From NCBI GenBank assembly GCA_016800925.1, contig JABCPU010000057.1, positions 124,001 to 188,000 on the forward strand: a stretch of DNA of 64,000 nucleotides, read 5' to 3'. Positions 11,880 through 24,140 of the stretch are shown in pieces. Position 1 is the stretch's first letter; each line of letters opens with the position of its first letter. The notes under the pieces are model-generated. The model was not told where the DNA came from. It saw only the letters and a program-made list of their open reading frames with translations, and made no database searches. Both the position numbers and the translations under genes were made by a program. The stretch comes from Suillus spraguei (Eukaryota; Basidiomycota; Agaricomycetes; Boletales; Suillaceae).

Positions 11880-13056
11880 TTCGGGTATTTGTAGAGATGG
11901 TACAATCCTTGGGGTGAAGATATCTTGGTTGGCGCAAGCTATCGAACAGACCATGTGAGTATTTTTTTTTAAAAGTTATCGACATCCTTGCTAACCCATT
12001 GTATCGCCAATTCCACAATCTTCCGGAGCGAGTTAAGTGCTTCTGAATCTTTAACAGAAGTGCAGTCCACTTTGATGCGGAAAATGTTTGATCCATAGTA
12101 TGTGTATTCACCCTCAACGTCCTTGGTGACAATTACAAATTGCCATGTGTGTCCGTCTGTCACACAGAAACGGACTGTGTCTCGCCTGGAGTGCGTAGTA
12201 AGCAGTGCGATCTCATTAAAAAATTTCACACTTTGAAAGATCCATCAATGCCAACGCTTGACCGACAACCTCCGGCTTATGCAGATTCCAGTCGATTGCA
12301 CGGATGACAAAGAAAATTTGGCTGGTTGTCACGGTTGCAGCTACCTAACAAACATGCGTTTCGAGCAATCTCGCTGTAACAGACACCAAGTAAATATGAG
12401 CCACTGTGCAGCAGATAAGAAACGAACGTTGGAGATCTGCATCAACTTGAGCAATACCTTCAACATCTCCAGTCAGCAATACCTCGTACGTCGACTTGGG
12501 ATGGCGGAACGGAGGTGATATTGGCAGCGTTATTTGAGGAAACATGACCACATCGCAATCTTCTTCCGAATGGGAGTAACACCATAGCGCGTTGTGGTTT
12601 CTACCACTGTGACGTTTGGCGGCAATTTTGGCAATTGACATGAGAATAGGATCGATGATTTTTTCACCTTGTCCTTTTCCGAATACTCAATAACCCCCCA
12701 AATAATCAGGGCTGCACTCACTCTTACGTTGGTGTAGCGAAAGATATCCTTGATTCGGATATGAAGAGAAGTAAGCTCATTTTTGATACTTCGATCTTTA
12801 GTAGACAATAATTCTTGGAAGGCTTCAGGATAGAAACACAAATGTCCCTTGGAAACTTGAATGCCTATATTTTTGAGGTCTGTCCAGGTCATGGATGCGA
12901 AATCAATGAACTATTGAGTTTATATGAGCTTAGAACACTGTGGAGGACAATAATATGCACCTTTCTTGGGGCTTGCCTTGGCTCGTCACTTCCCCTCTCC
13001 ACTGGTGCCTCCATATCTCTTCCCACCCCTTTAATATCATTGGATTCATCAGCCAT
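11880..13056 (-). pseudogene. Multicopy family of unknown function, copy 1
   Basis: I do not recognise this family. It occurs three times here (also about 27690-28974 and 45010-46124). Readable structure: exon 1 13056-12961 (starts MADESNDIKGVG), 50-nt intron, exon 2 12910-12722 (FIDFASMTWTDLKNIG to RYTNVR), then an intron ending near 12675. A later exon contains SHSEEDCDVVMFPQITLPIS and HPKSTYEVLLTGDVEG. The C-terminal exon contains FCVTDGHTWQFVIVTKDVEG. In this copy the third exon starts one nucleotide short compared with the other two, and a TAG follows LLETHVC, so it looks broken. A chromosomal location next to the RING-B relic is shared with copy 3. Confidence 0.5.
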
Positions 13057-13129
13057 TGCTACCTGCTTTAATGCGAGATTGGTGTTGAGATTAGTAGACA
13101 GGGTACTATGAACTCCCCTTGAATCAAGT

Positions 13130-13400
13130 GAATCAATTGGGGAGCAGTGGCACGGAGCTCAGAGAGGCCCCTATTTAGTGCTGCCGTGGTCCAGTTCGGT
13201 CTGGTTCAGAAGGTGGGCAAGAACCGAGAACCGAACCATGGTCCGGTTCTTCGAATGGACCATTGAGAACCGTTCTCAGTGGTCCAGTTCGGGTTTTTTC
13301 TGGTGCGAACGCGAACCGAACCGTAAATTTTCCCAGCGCAAACTTCGACGTCTCAACCATGATCTCAGAGTGAGTGCACATTCTTTTTGATCGTTGCTTA
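13130..13400. repeat. Short-motif repeat rich in GGTTC/GAACC
   Basis: Between about 13180 and 13330 the sequence is built from variants of 'gtccagttcggtctggttc' and 'gaaccgaacc' on both strands. It is a degenerate short-period repeat. Nothing coding is supported, although frames stay open because of the period. Confidence 0.45.
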
Positions 13401-13711
13401 TCTGTCAGTTGACCATGGCATATAGATGACAGTGGGAAGTGCCTGGATAAAACGAGGCAGGTTGACGCAGTGAAGCAGCATAAAACGTACAAAACACGCA
13501 CCTCTGTAGCTTAGAATAAGATACCCACAATCACTTCAAAGTCCCCCTCGACCGCGCCTAACGCCATCCACCAGCAAGAGTTTAAACACGCACCTCTGTA
13601 GCTTAGATCTGTGAGACTTGAAGACAGGTGATGTGTTGAGGACATCGGCAATAAGAATGTTTATGTCACTCAAGAGCACAAGCCATGTATAGAAACACGC
13701 ACCATCTGACA

Positions 13712-13984
13712 CATCAGGAAATTCACACATTCCTTAACATGCTTAATCAGCTTAACTCACTTATCTCAAAACTTGTTTGCTCTCTCTCACATCATTCACC
13801 TGGCATATCTTATATTTTTTGAGTGCGAAATACAATAAAACATGTATATTAATATATCTCAACTTTTTTTTTCTGAATTCATTCACGTTGAAATTTTGGA
13901 CAAGTAGATTCAATTTCACCAAGGCAGTTAAGTGTAAATAAGTCCGCATAAGGGCACGTCAAGGAATGTGTGAATTTCCTGATG
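13712..13984. mobile_element. Miniature foldback (MITE-like) element
   Basis: Perfect 24-bp terminal inverted repeats at 13712-13735 and 13961-13984 enclose an AT-rich 225-bp interior with no ORF. A CA dinucleotide flanks both ends, too short to be firm as a target duplication. Just upstream, the 23-bp motif acacgcacctctgtagctta occurs twice (about 13495 and 13588). Element class unknown. Confidence 0.4.
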
Positions 13985-14034
13985 CAGGGCAATGAGATTT
14001 AGCTGTTCACCTGGGAGATAACATCACATACCGT

Positions 14035-14432
14035 GTGAGGGTGAAATGTGACTTGGTTGGGTTGGGCCATCGCAGAGAAACTCATTCCAGCGGTGTCAAG
14101 GTCAAAAAAACAGTAGACATTTCAACAGATGACATTACACACCATATGAGAATGGGCCATCGCCAAAGCACAGTGAGAGATTGTGACAAGTTGTCAGCAT
14201 CAGGCAAGCAAGAGAGCAGGACACGGCCAGAGCATCGTCAGCATCAGGTAAGCAAACCAAAAGAAGATAACACATACTCTGAGAGCGGGATGCAACAAGA
14301 GCGCCGTTAGGGTTGGGTATTAAGCGAGCCAAACGATAAGAACATGCACTGGCTGGCAGTGGGATGTGACCAGCACATCATCAGGGTTGAGTAAGTGAGC
14401 CAGCAAACGAGAAACGGACTGGCTGAGAGTGG
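14035..14432. repeat. Degenerate minisatellite, unit about 65-75 bp
   Basis: Imperfect tandem copies share a 'catcagggttgggtaagcgagcca...gagaaacg-actggctgagagtggg' theme. Clear copies start near 14225, 14305 and 14380. The array is interrupted at 14433 by an LTR. A further copy in reverse orientation lies next to the inner edge of the second LTR (about 16200-16347). Confidence 0.5.
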
Positions 14433-15397
14433 TGTAAAGATACAACCTAGCTTGGGCTGTAGATAAACCACTGCCTAAACTAGTATGTTAGTCTTGCACT
14501 CCGTCTAGTCTGCTTCACTTGAAAAAACAAGAGCGTTCGACCCTAAAGGGGGATGCCTATTTAGTATGGTCAAGTCCGAGTCTAACTTATTTGCGAAACA
14601 AGTGTCCGAATCAGCAGTAAGTTGCCACGGTCTGTGATGATACCGCCGGAACTAGCGTTGTGCGTTGTGGTGCTACTGTCGTCGAGATAAAGTCAGTAAC
14701 AGTTGCGTCTAGCAAGCAATGTCGAGCAGTGGTCTCAGCGGTAGCGGTAAGGTTGCGAGCGGTGCAAAGAAACAGTAAAGAAGTCCGCGGTACTTTCAGC
14801 GGTAAAGTAGCGGAGCGTGAGAAGTTCAGTCAAAAGTAACAATCAAAAGTCCAGCGGTATGCCGGTGGTAATGGAGAATGAGCATGATGTTTTAACGAGC
14901 AATAAGGGAACTTTAAAGACTATGTCCACTACTGGGTTGATCCAGAGCTAGACAATAATCCTGACCTATAGTACGTGCAATGGTGTAAAATCAGGTGCTT
15001 TATCGTGTGGGGTACGCGGTGCTTATATCCTAATTTGTATGTACTCGGAATACTCTAGGCAAGATCAGTAGCGCTGGAGTGTAGTAACCGCCATAAGTAA
15101 ACATAGCGCGAGGCGCTGCAGCACGAGGCAACATGTAATAATGCTTGCCATGGAATCAGTGATAACGAACAGGAAACAAACTACACACCAAATGGAGCTA
15201 TGCGGACGCAGCAAGGACATGGAAGGACATCGGTTCGTGGAACGAGGTGCAGTAGTCGGTACGGTGTGCGGTAAGCGTGGGATGCCGCCGGTACTGCTAA
15301 AGGGGTAAGAAGGCCATGGACTAGTGGTAACTCCTGTAGACGTGAGACGAGTGTCAAAATATGGGGTTTTAAGCCCAGCACCAATATGTTCGTTACA
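14433..15397 (+). mobile_element. 965-bp LTR (TGTAA...TTACA), left member of inverted pair
   Basis: It begins TGTAAAGATACAACC and ends CGTTACA, so it has the TG...CA ends of an LTR. The reverse complement of 16348-17312 matches it over the full 965 bp. I noted only about three differences by eye, all transitions at CpG/TpG sites. No gag or pol of the same element is seen nearby, so it is a solo LTR or part of a rearranged element. Confidence 0.75.
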
Positions 15398-16347
15398 CTG
15401 CCTTTGTATCTATGTGATTATCATGCAGATTTATTTTCTTTAATGCACAATACATCAATGACCCATAGGGAACTTGTGCAAGTCCAAACTGCGAACTTCG
15501 AAACAGGGCTGCGAAGGTTGAGCGCTAGCTTCAGACATACCTATCTCCCATTAAATACCCTACTTCACCACCTTGCTCGATAGGGCAAAAGGCACAGAGG
15601 GCTAACAAACAACTTCTAGAAGCGAAGGGCATTGAATATCGCCCATTGATGGCTTCAAGTTTGTAAGCCTGGGCAAGGTCTACATGGTGATCAGTCACGA
15701 TTATTTCATCGAGGATACAAGATGAGCCACATGGTTGAGTTTCTCAGAAATGGGCCTGGATGCACGTCCCTGTACTCAAACTGGAAATTCAATATGTAAC
15801 AGCCTAATCGAACTGGGGCCGTACATCGACAATGATATTTAGCCTTTGTGTCTCATCTTGATCTGTATAGTGCTGTATCTCTGCAGTATACATCAAAAGC
15901 CTCTCCACCCACTAAAATCTCCTTGTGCTTGAAACGAGGCCGGCGTGCAGGTATCTTGCCATTGATGATTTTATTCAGTTCTCGCAATTTCTTGTCAGAC
16001 AGGCATGCCACCTAGCTTCTCGCAAACCTATCCTATCTGCAGTGAGTCTCTCAATAACACTAACGGTTGCATTATCACTGGTCCCTGTAGCAATCATGCA
16101 TCAAGTCTGCTAACTACAAGTCACAGGCGATGCATCTATTATTCTACTTAGCCTGATTTCTGATGCATTAGAACATGCTAGTTAGCAGACCTATATGGCC
16201 TATGGCTCAGCCAATTACCTGGTAGCTGTTCGGTCACCACACCCTGGCAGGTGTATCAATACTTACTGGCCATAGTTTCTCAGCCAGTGCGTTTCTCGTC
16301 TTTTGGCTTGCTTACCCAACCCTGATGATATTTTGGCCATGTCCCGC
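15398..16347. other. Spacer between the inverted LTRs
   Basis: 950 bp with no recognisable gene on either strand. The right edge (about 16200-16347) contains a minisatellite unit in the orientation opposite to the array left of the first LTR. Confidence 0.45.
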
Positions 16348-17312
16348 TGTAATGAACATATTGGTGCTGGGCTTAAAACCCCATATTTTGACACTCGTCT
16401 CACGTCTACAGGAGTTACCACTAGTCCATGGCCTTCTTACCCCTTTAGCAGTACTGGCGGCATCCCACGCTTACCGCACACCATACCGACTACTGCACCT
16501 CGTTCCACGAACCGATGTCCTTCCATGTCCTTGCTGCGTCCGCATAGCTCCATTTGGTGCGTAGTTTGTTTCCTGTTCGTTATCACTGATTCCATGGCAA
16601 GCATTATTACATGTTGCCTCGTGCTGCAGCGCCTCGCGCTATGTTTACTTATGGCGGTTACTACACTCCAGCGCTACTGATCTTGCCTAGAGTATTCCGA
16701 GTACATACAAATTAGGATATAAGCACCGCGTACCCCACACGATAAAGCACCTGATTTTACACCATTGCACGTACTATAGGTCAGGATTATTGTCTAGCTC
16801 TGGATCAACCCAGTAGTGGACATAGTCTTTAAAGTTCCCTTATTGCTCGTTAAAACATCATGCTCATTCTCCATTACCACCGGCATACCGCTGGACTTTT
16901 GATTGTTACTTTTGACTGAACTTCTCACGCTCCGCTACTTTACCGCTGAAAGTACCGCGGACTTCTTTACTGTTTCTTTGCACCGCTCGCAACCTTACCG
17001 CTACCGCTGAGACCACTGCTCGACATTGCTTGCTAGACGCAACTGTTACTGACTTTATCTCGACGACAGTAGCACCACAACGCACAACGCTAGTTCCGGC
17101 GGTATCATCACAGACCGTGGCAACTTACTGCTGATTCGGACACTTGTTTCGCAAATAAGTTAGACTCGGACTTGACCATACTAAATAGGCATCCCCCTTT
17201 AGGGTCGAACGCTCTTGTTTTTTCAAGTGAAGCAGACTAGACGGAGTGCAAGACTAACATACTAGTTTAGGCAGTGGTTTATCTACAGCCCAAGCTAGGT
17301 TGTATCTTTACA
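16348..17312 (-). mobile_element. 965-bp LTR, right member of inverted pair
   Basis: Exact-length inverted copy of 14433-15397. The flanks read CCCGC before and CCGCA after, so a 4-bp CCGC directly borders both ends and could be a short target duplication. It interrupts the minus-strand frame ending at 17313. Confidence 0.75.
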
Positions 17313-17700
17313 CCGCATGAATTTTCATTTTGTCGCTCCCGGATGGACGGCCTTCGCTGTTGGGTCTCTTGCCTCCTTCATTGAACAAGATGCAACAGTC
17401 AGCGGGATGAGTAGATAGAAATTGCACAAGCACATCTGTGTGCTGGCCATTTGTCTCCCACCGTATCTTAATTCCAGACGACTCAACCCCAGCATGCACG
17501 ATGTCGATATCAGTTCCAGTGATACTACTAGCAGCTTGTCCTCGTCCCCTCATACCATGAGTCGGAGTGCTCCTTCCCCTAGCATGGATGGATTTTTGGG
17601 TAGGTTGGGTGGCCATAGGGAGCTTATTGTAAGTGTCAAAGCGTACTCTAAGTCGTTCTGAGCGACGAACTCGAGCACGCTCTACAGGCATCTTGCGCAT
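17313..17700 (-). pseudogene. Truncated frame resembling SANT/Myb-like transposon-associated proteins
   Basis: The minus-strand frame contains SSGIKIRWETNGQHTD, THPADCCILFNEG and GRPSGSDKMKIHA, then runs into the LTR at 17312. The block order (W..T..L..FL..HP..C.ILF...GRPSG.DK) reminds me of N-terminal Myb/SANT-like regions in basidiomycete transposon-linked proteins. This is from memory and not certain. Confidence 0.3.
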
Positions 17701-17977
17701 GCTGCATAAAGTTTGAATTCAGACTCCAAATACGGATGCCGAATGCTCCGAGAAGTTCTGACTAGCATTACCCACATTTCAAAGTTCTCATAATTTTACT
17801 TTGAATACCCTTAATGTCAAACTGCAGGTGATCACTGGGAACGATATCTTGATAACTTCCTCACCTTATATAGCCATAGTAACCAGCAATTCAGAGCAAT
17901 TGCACTTGTAGAGTAGAAAAAATCAGTTGTACAGCCTGTACTACATTATCACAGACAATTGTTTATGCGATTACACA

Positions 17978-18169
17978 ATGCCTCCTGCCACTGCAATTAC
18001 TGGACGCCCTATCTCATCCTTTATAACTGACAATTTCAATTGTGGCGAGAAGGTCGATAACAAATATGGACGCTACTACTGGTCTTGCAAACACTGTCCA
18101 AATGCCCTTCGCGTCCAAGGTCGTGACAACCAACTCCCAGACCACCTTGTTCACAAGTGTAAAACATGA
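17978..18169 (+). pseudogene. BED-type zinc-finger fragment (hAT-like transposase N-terminus)
   Basis: 63 residues from ATG 17978. The pattern C-x2-C then L-x2-H-x4-C (CKHCPN ... LPDHLVHKC) is a BED zinc finger, the DNA-binding N-terminal domain of hAT transposases. A second frame (ATG 18166, overlapping the TGA) runs to 18441 with no recognisable domain. No transposase catalytic region follows. The chromovirus starts at 18533. Confidence 0.55.
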
Positions 18170-18527
18170 ATGTCGATGATGATCTTGTAGGTCCTGAATC
18201 GACATCACTTGATGAGATTGACACAGCATTTGCCCCGCTGGAACACGAAAAAGATGTGACGGGACGAGTACTGATTGACAGATTGGATGAAGTGTTGGAA
18301 GGTCAAGTTTACAATTTTGCGAAGTTGAAGCATGTTGACCAAGGTCTTCTACCGAAATCTGTCGATGACAAGATCATGGTAGTTGATCACAGCTCACAAG
18401 ACGGCGGACAGTCGGATGTGGATGCGCTGATGCTCTTCTGATGGTGTTTCTTCGTGACGATTATCATACATTGTCATATACATAGCTGTGTGGCACTTTG
18501 AGAAATTTGCCAGGTGGCAGAAGTGGT

Positions 18528-18532
18528 GATTC
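18528..18532. repeat. 5' target-site duplication (GATTC)
   Basis: GATTC here and at 26116-26120 directly flank the two LTRs of the chromovirus. This perfect 5-bp duplication is the expected integration footprint. Confidence 0.9.
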
Positions 18533-19008
18533 TGTTACAGTCGTACGTGCCCCTATTCATTTTCTCTTTGTCCCCTTTACTTGTATATTACATAATGTGA
18601 CTCTGACTCATATGCTCAAACGCATCTGTACTATAGTTGCCTTCCTTCTTTGGATATGCACTTATGTTCTCACGTCTCTCTTGGTCCGTGCACACATATT
18701 GACCTATTTAAGCACGTTGTATTACACTTGTACACTTTACTTTAATCTTACTGGGTTTTACCTGGAATTTCCTTCGCTTAGGTCTCCAACCTAAGTCGTC
18801 TTGAATCATCTCTAAGTCTAAGCACTCCTTAGTCTTAGTCTCTATTCTCGTAGAACCTCTTAGACTTGTCTTTGAGGCCGAACCCTTGATCGTACTCAGA
18901 ACGCGTTCCTTGTACTTTCACCTTGTCCTCTTCTGGACATTGTAGAACTTCCCAGCAGACCGTCTGTGTCTTTTCACTGTCGCTGGTGATGCCACCCCAG
19001 TCGTAACA
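18533..19008 (+). repeat. 5' LTR of the chromovirus
   Basis: Starts TGTTACAG, ends GTAACA, 476 bp, same length as the 3' LTR. The primer-binding site right of 19008 (aaagattaaagtctacc) does not obviously match a common tRNA end that I can name. Confidence 0.9.
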
Positions 19009-19135
19009 AAAGATTAAAGTCTACCTGATTGTCGACTATCCAGTCTTCGACCCTGAACCCTGATAAGCCCTAACGGACAGCAAGATAGCATGTGTAGGCA
19101 CCGAGAAAGTATAACTCACCAGACAAATCACCATT

Positions 19136-19979
19136 ATGACGACCACCAAAGAATTCGAATACAAAATCAGTCTCCCAACCAGTTTTGATGGAGATCGCAA
19201 CAATTCTCGTGAATTTATCCAATCATGCAATCTATGCTTCAACATCAACAAAAAGCTTTACACTACTGACAAGCAGAAGATCATTTTCATAACATCCTTC
19301 ATGACTGAGTGAGAAAAATGCCAAATCATGGAAAGAACAATTCCTTGACCATGCTCAGTCAACCGACACCTCTGGACAAAAAGTTGGTTATGGAACATTG
19401 CAGGATTTTATGAAAAGCTTCAAAGAAGCCTTCGACCCAGTCGATACCAAAGGAACCACACTCACGAAACTCAGGGACCTCAAACAAGTAAGCGGAGATC
19501 TTCATACCTACATCGCTGACTTTGAGGCCCTTGCGGCCAAAGCCCGTATCACCGACGATGCAATGAAGATCCAATTTTTCCAAGATGGCCTGAATGTGGG
19601 TATCCTTGCCAAGCTCTTCGCACCAGGAGATGTCTCAGAAGTATTCCATAAGGTCGTAATGCAATGCATTTCCATTGACAACTCCCACCATCGTCTTCAA
19701 GCAATACGAACACGTCATGCTCCACAACAGAAGAAAAAGAACTATGGAAATGCGCGTTACATACCTAACCGTGACTCCAATGCAATGGTCGTAGATCATA
19801 TCTCCGACATGGAGAGATCCGAATGCATGAAGAAGGGACAATGCTTCGGATGCAAGAAGACAGGACACCGTATTCATAACTGTCCTGACAGAAAGAAGAA
19901 AACCCCGCTTCGACAAACCGAAGTCAAAGAAGAAGAAAAAGGCGAAGAAACTGTGAGGTGGATTGTTGAGGATTTTTGA
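19136..19979 (+). pseudogene. gag (capsid and nucleocapsid), frameshifted
   Basis: ATG at 19136 opens a capsid-like frame that stops at TGA 19310-19312. The protein continues one base out of register (SEKNAKSWKEQF and onward) to TGA 19977-19979, so one single-base indel has broken it. The retrotransposon gag core (FMKSFKEAFD, YIADFEALAAKARI) and a CX2CX4HX4C zinc knuckle (CFGCKKTGHRIHNC) are clear. The following pol frame is in the -1 register. Confidence 0.85.
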
Positions 19980-22900
19980 ATTGGAGAAACAAAGATTCGA
20001 CGTATGTTTCTCCCAATGTATTACTAAGACTTGTATGTGCTGTAGGTGAAAGAAAAGAACTTTGTGTCCCTATCACCCTTCGCTCGTGTACTCGCTCGAA
20101 ATCCGTCGACACCACCGCTGTTATCAATTCGGGTGCAGCAGGAACATTTATTTCCGAGGAGTTTGTGAAACTCCATCAAATCACATGACAAAAACTCAAA
20201 ACACCATTTCAAGTTACTATGGCAGATGGAACTCTTATCAAAGGAGGACCAATCACACACTACTGTCTCCTAGTGGTCAAAATTGATGAACGAACCATGT
20301 ATGGAAAATTCAATATCACCAAACTGGGAAGAAGAGATCAAATCCTTCTGGGGATTCTGTGGTTACATGCAATGAACCCAAGTATAGATTGGCTGCTGAA
20401 ACATTAACCCTCCCTCGAACAACGAAATCAGACGAAATTGAAATCGGCATAGATATTGATCGGAAGAAGAATGGATTGCCCCCAGCCTTCCATTACCACC
20501 CTAAGAAATGGCAACACTCCCAACTTCCGAAATCCCTCGTTATCCCTCCTATTCCTAAAGATCCTGAACCAGAAGTACAAATGTTGTGTACTACAGACCC
20601 TACTCCCCATGTACAATTGCTGCGAGCAGTATCACCAATTCCCCGCGCAGAAAAGCGCAAGAATGAATCCGAGCCCGAGTATTGGACCGGACCAGAACCT
20701 ATTGAGCAATGGCCAATAGAAGAACAAAAGTATGGGAAAAGAAAGGCAGAAGAAGAAATTCCTGGACGAGATACAAATGTACCGAAATTATCCAAGTTCT
20801 ATGTCCCTCCGAAAAATCTTCAACATACTCCTTCAGCTTCGATAGAAATCCCCGACGACGAAGAACCCGTGCCCTCGTTGATCCCGACAGAGGATGATGA
20901 CCAATTTAACACTATGCAAGATGTCTGGCATGCACCAGAAGTACGTGAAATTTCCTCTTACAAGCTTGGAGATGGAGAATTCCTTGTGGAATACGACATT
21001 GATGGAGTTAGCATGAGAATCATTGAAGAAGTATCCATGAATACACCCCTCACACATGATGGAACTTCCCGACTCGAACAACTCCCCAATTACTCCACAA
21101 TCTCCCTTCCTCCTCCGAAATACAGTAATAAAGCTCAGGAATTCGTGACAGACGAAAAGAAGAAAAAGAAATCTTTCGAAGAATTGGTCCCGGACTATTT
21201 GCATGACTTTGCAGATGTCTTTGCTAAAGATGGATTAAACAAATTACCTCCTGAACGCCCTGGTATTGATCATCGGATCGATACTAAACCCGGTTTTATT
21301 CCTCGCATGTCTAAGGTTTACCCGCTATCAGAAAAAGAATGCACTGCTGTCAAAACATTCATCAATGAAAATGTTGCGAAAGGCTTCATCTCAGAATCGA
21401 AGTCACCTCAAGCTAGTGGCTTCTTCTTTGTGGGAAAGAAGAGTGGAGAATTGCACCCCTGTCAAGATTATCGTTACATCAATGATTGGACAGTCAAGAA
21501 CGCTTATCCACTCCCACTTCCTATTTCCCTTGTCGCACGCCTTCACAACGCACAGTTCTTTATGAAAATGGATATTCGGTTTGGTTATAATAATATTTAC
21601 ATTCATCCCGATGATCGCTGGAAAGCAGCATTTACCACGGAATTCAGCCTCTTTGAACCAAATGTCATGTTCTTTGTCCTCTGTAATTCCCCAGCAACTT
21701 TCCAAGCATACATGAATCACACCTCCCAACAGGAAATTAACGAAGGATGGATGGTTATCTACATGGACAATATCCTGATTTTCTCCACGACTATGGCAGA
21801 ACACCGTGAACGGACAAGACGGGTTTTGATGAAGATACGAAAAGAACATCTATTCTTAAAACCGGAGAAATGCACCTTTGATGCAGAAGAAGTGGAGTAC
21901 CTCGGAATGATAATTCCCCTGGACAAGTTGCTATGGATACGCCAAGACCAAGGGAATCGCCAAATGGCCAACTCCAAAATCTGTAAAAGATGTCCGGTCA
22001 TTCCTCGGCTTTTGCAACTTCTACTGTACATTCATTTCCCATTACTCTGACATTGCCCGACCCCTTATCGAATTAACAAAGAAAGATAAGGTCTTTGATT
22101 GGTCACCCGAATGTATGGACACCTTCGAAGAACTGAAATGACATTTCACATCCCAACCAGTACTCCGTAACCCTGATCCTTCCCGACAATTTGCTATTGC
22201 TACCGACGCTTCGCTTGTAGCAACTGGCGGAGTCCTCTTACAGACTGATGAGAATGGTGTTTATCATCCATGCGCATATCTCTCACAGTCTTTGAACCCC
22301 GCAGAACGCAACTACCAGATCTTTGATCGGGAACTCCTTGCCATAATCCGGGCATTGAATGAATGGCGTCATTATCTTGAAGGAAACCCACACCCCATCC
22401 TGGTATTCACCGATCACAAGAACCTTCTATACTTTAGAAGTGCACAGAAGCTTACCCGTCGCCAAGCACGTTGGCAACTAATTTTGTCAATTTACGACAT
22501 TGAACTGCATCACGTTGCAGGTACCAAATTGGCAGTACCTGATGCACTATCTCGCCGGCCCAACTACGACTCCGGCAAAGACGATAACGAAGATCAGACT
22601 CTCCTCCCTGACACTCTATTCGTTCGTCTTATTGACACTGACCTCAAGGATGTGTTATCCTCCTCTGACCCCCTCGACGACCCTGTCTTCAAAACGGCAT
22701 CCGATGCCCTTGATGGCGTGTGTCTTCCCCCTATGAAGTCGGCACTCTCTGACTGGAAGATTGAGGAGAACGTCCTCTATTTTAAGAATCATGCCTACAT
22801 TCCACCAGCGCATCGTCCCGATATCCTGAAAAGGTATCATGATCATCCTACCACAGGACATCCCGGTAGATTCAAAACTGAAGAACTCGTCAAACGAGAA

Positions 22901-24086
22901 GCTTGGTGGCCTGCTATGGGCTCTTATATTCGAAAATACGTACGTCGAGGGCTGCGCCCTTTGTCAGCAAATGAAAGCAGATACACATCCTGTTTGACCT
23001 CCGCTTGCCCCGATCCCCTCATCTGCAACTCGACCTTTTTCTCAGGTCTCTGTCGATCTTATCACTGACCTCCCTCTGTCTGGAGGCTTTGACAGTATCA
23101 TGGTCGTGGTAGACCATGGCCTTACAAAGGGGATAATTATTATCCCTTGCCTAAAAACTGTCACTTCTGAAGGCATCGCCAAATTATTTTTGAAACACGT
23201 TTACCGCTGATTTGGACTCCATGACAAAATTATCTCGGATCAAGGCCCGCAATTCCTATCACGCTTCTCTAAAGAGCTTGCCCGACTTCTCGACTACGTC
23301 ATCGCCCCATCCACGGCTTATCACCCTCAGACTGATGGTCAAACTGAAAGGCTTAATCAAGAACTTGAAACATACTTACGCATCTATTGCCGCAACAACC
23401 CTGAAAATTGGGTAGAACATCTACCAATCGCCGAATTTGTCCATAACCATCGAAAACATGGTGCAAGGAACGCATCACCCTTCTATCTGATGATGGGATA
23501 TGAACCACATGCCATCCCTCATCTAATCCCTGACTCATCTGTCCCTGCGGCAGAAGATCGAGTACGATCTCTGCAAAAGATAAGAGAAGAAGCAATCGCC
23601 TGCCATAACATTGCAATGCAGACAATGGCCGAACGATCCCGAGGAGATAAGTACACTCCATGGAAGATCGGAGATAAGGTTTGGCTATCTGCCGCTAATC
23701 TTAGGCTCAAACTCCCATCAAGGAAACTTGCGCCAAAGCGATATGGACCTTTCCCGATCATCGATGTCTTATCGCCCATCACATTCACACTCAAACTCCC
23801 TCCACAGTGGAAAATTCATCCTACGTTCCACGCTTCCATCTTATCGTCCTATAGCGAAACGGACGTACACGGTCCGAACTTCCCCGAACCACCACCTGAC
23901 ATCATCGAAGAAGAAGAAGAATATGAAGTAGAAGCAATTCTTTCTCACAAAGGAACCAGCATTCACCGATGCTACCTTGTTTCCTGGAAAGGATACTCAT
24001 CGGGAGATAACGAATGGCTTCCAGAAAAGAACTTGAAGAATTCCGCTCGAATCCTGAATGCTTATAAGAAGCAACACTCCCTCTGA
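19976..24086 (+). pseudogene. pol: protease, RT, RNase H, integrase, chromodomain, broken
   Basis: Protease about 20040-20400: the active-site triad reads NSG where retroviral-type proteases have DSG or DTG. RT about 21240-21930: MKMDIRFGYNN is present, but the YMDD box reads YMDN. RNase H about 22180-22560 (ATDASL, TDHKN). Integrase: the zinc-binding region near 22840-22980 is split by a frame change, and the core has aspartates in VDLITDLP and SDQGPQF and a glutamate in TDGQTERLNQE. The chromodomain is near 23925-24070 (YEVEAILSHKG, SWKGYSSGDNEWLP). Breaks: TGA at 20186, 22139, 22995 and 23208, and frame changes near 20395, 21920 and 22945. The last frame ends at TGA 24084-24086. Confidence 0.9.
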
Positions 24087-24140
24087 TTATTCTTCAGTCA
24101 ATCAAATCGCACCAGCACTTGATCAACTAAAACCACTCTA

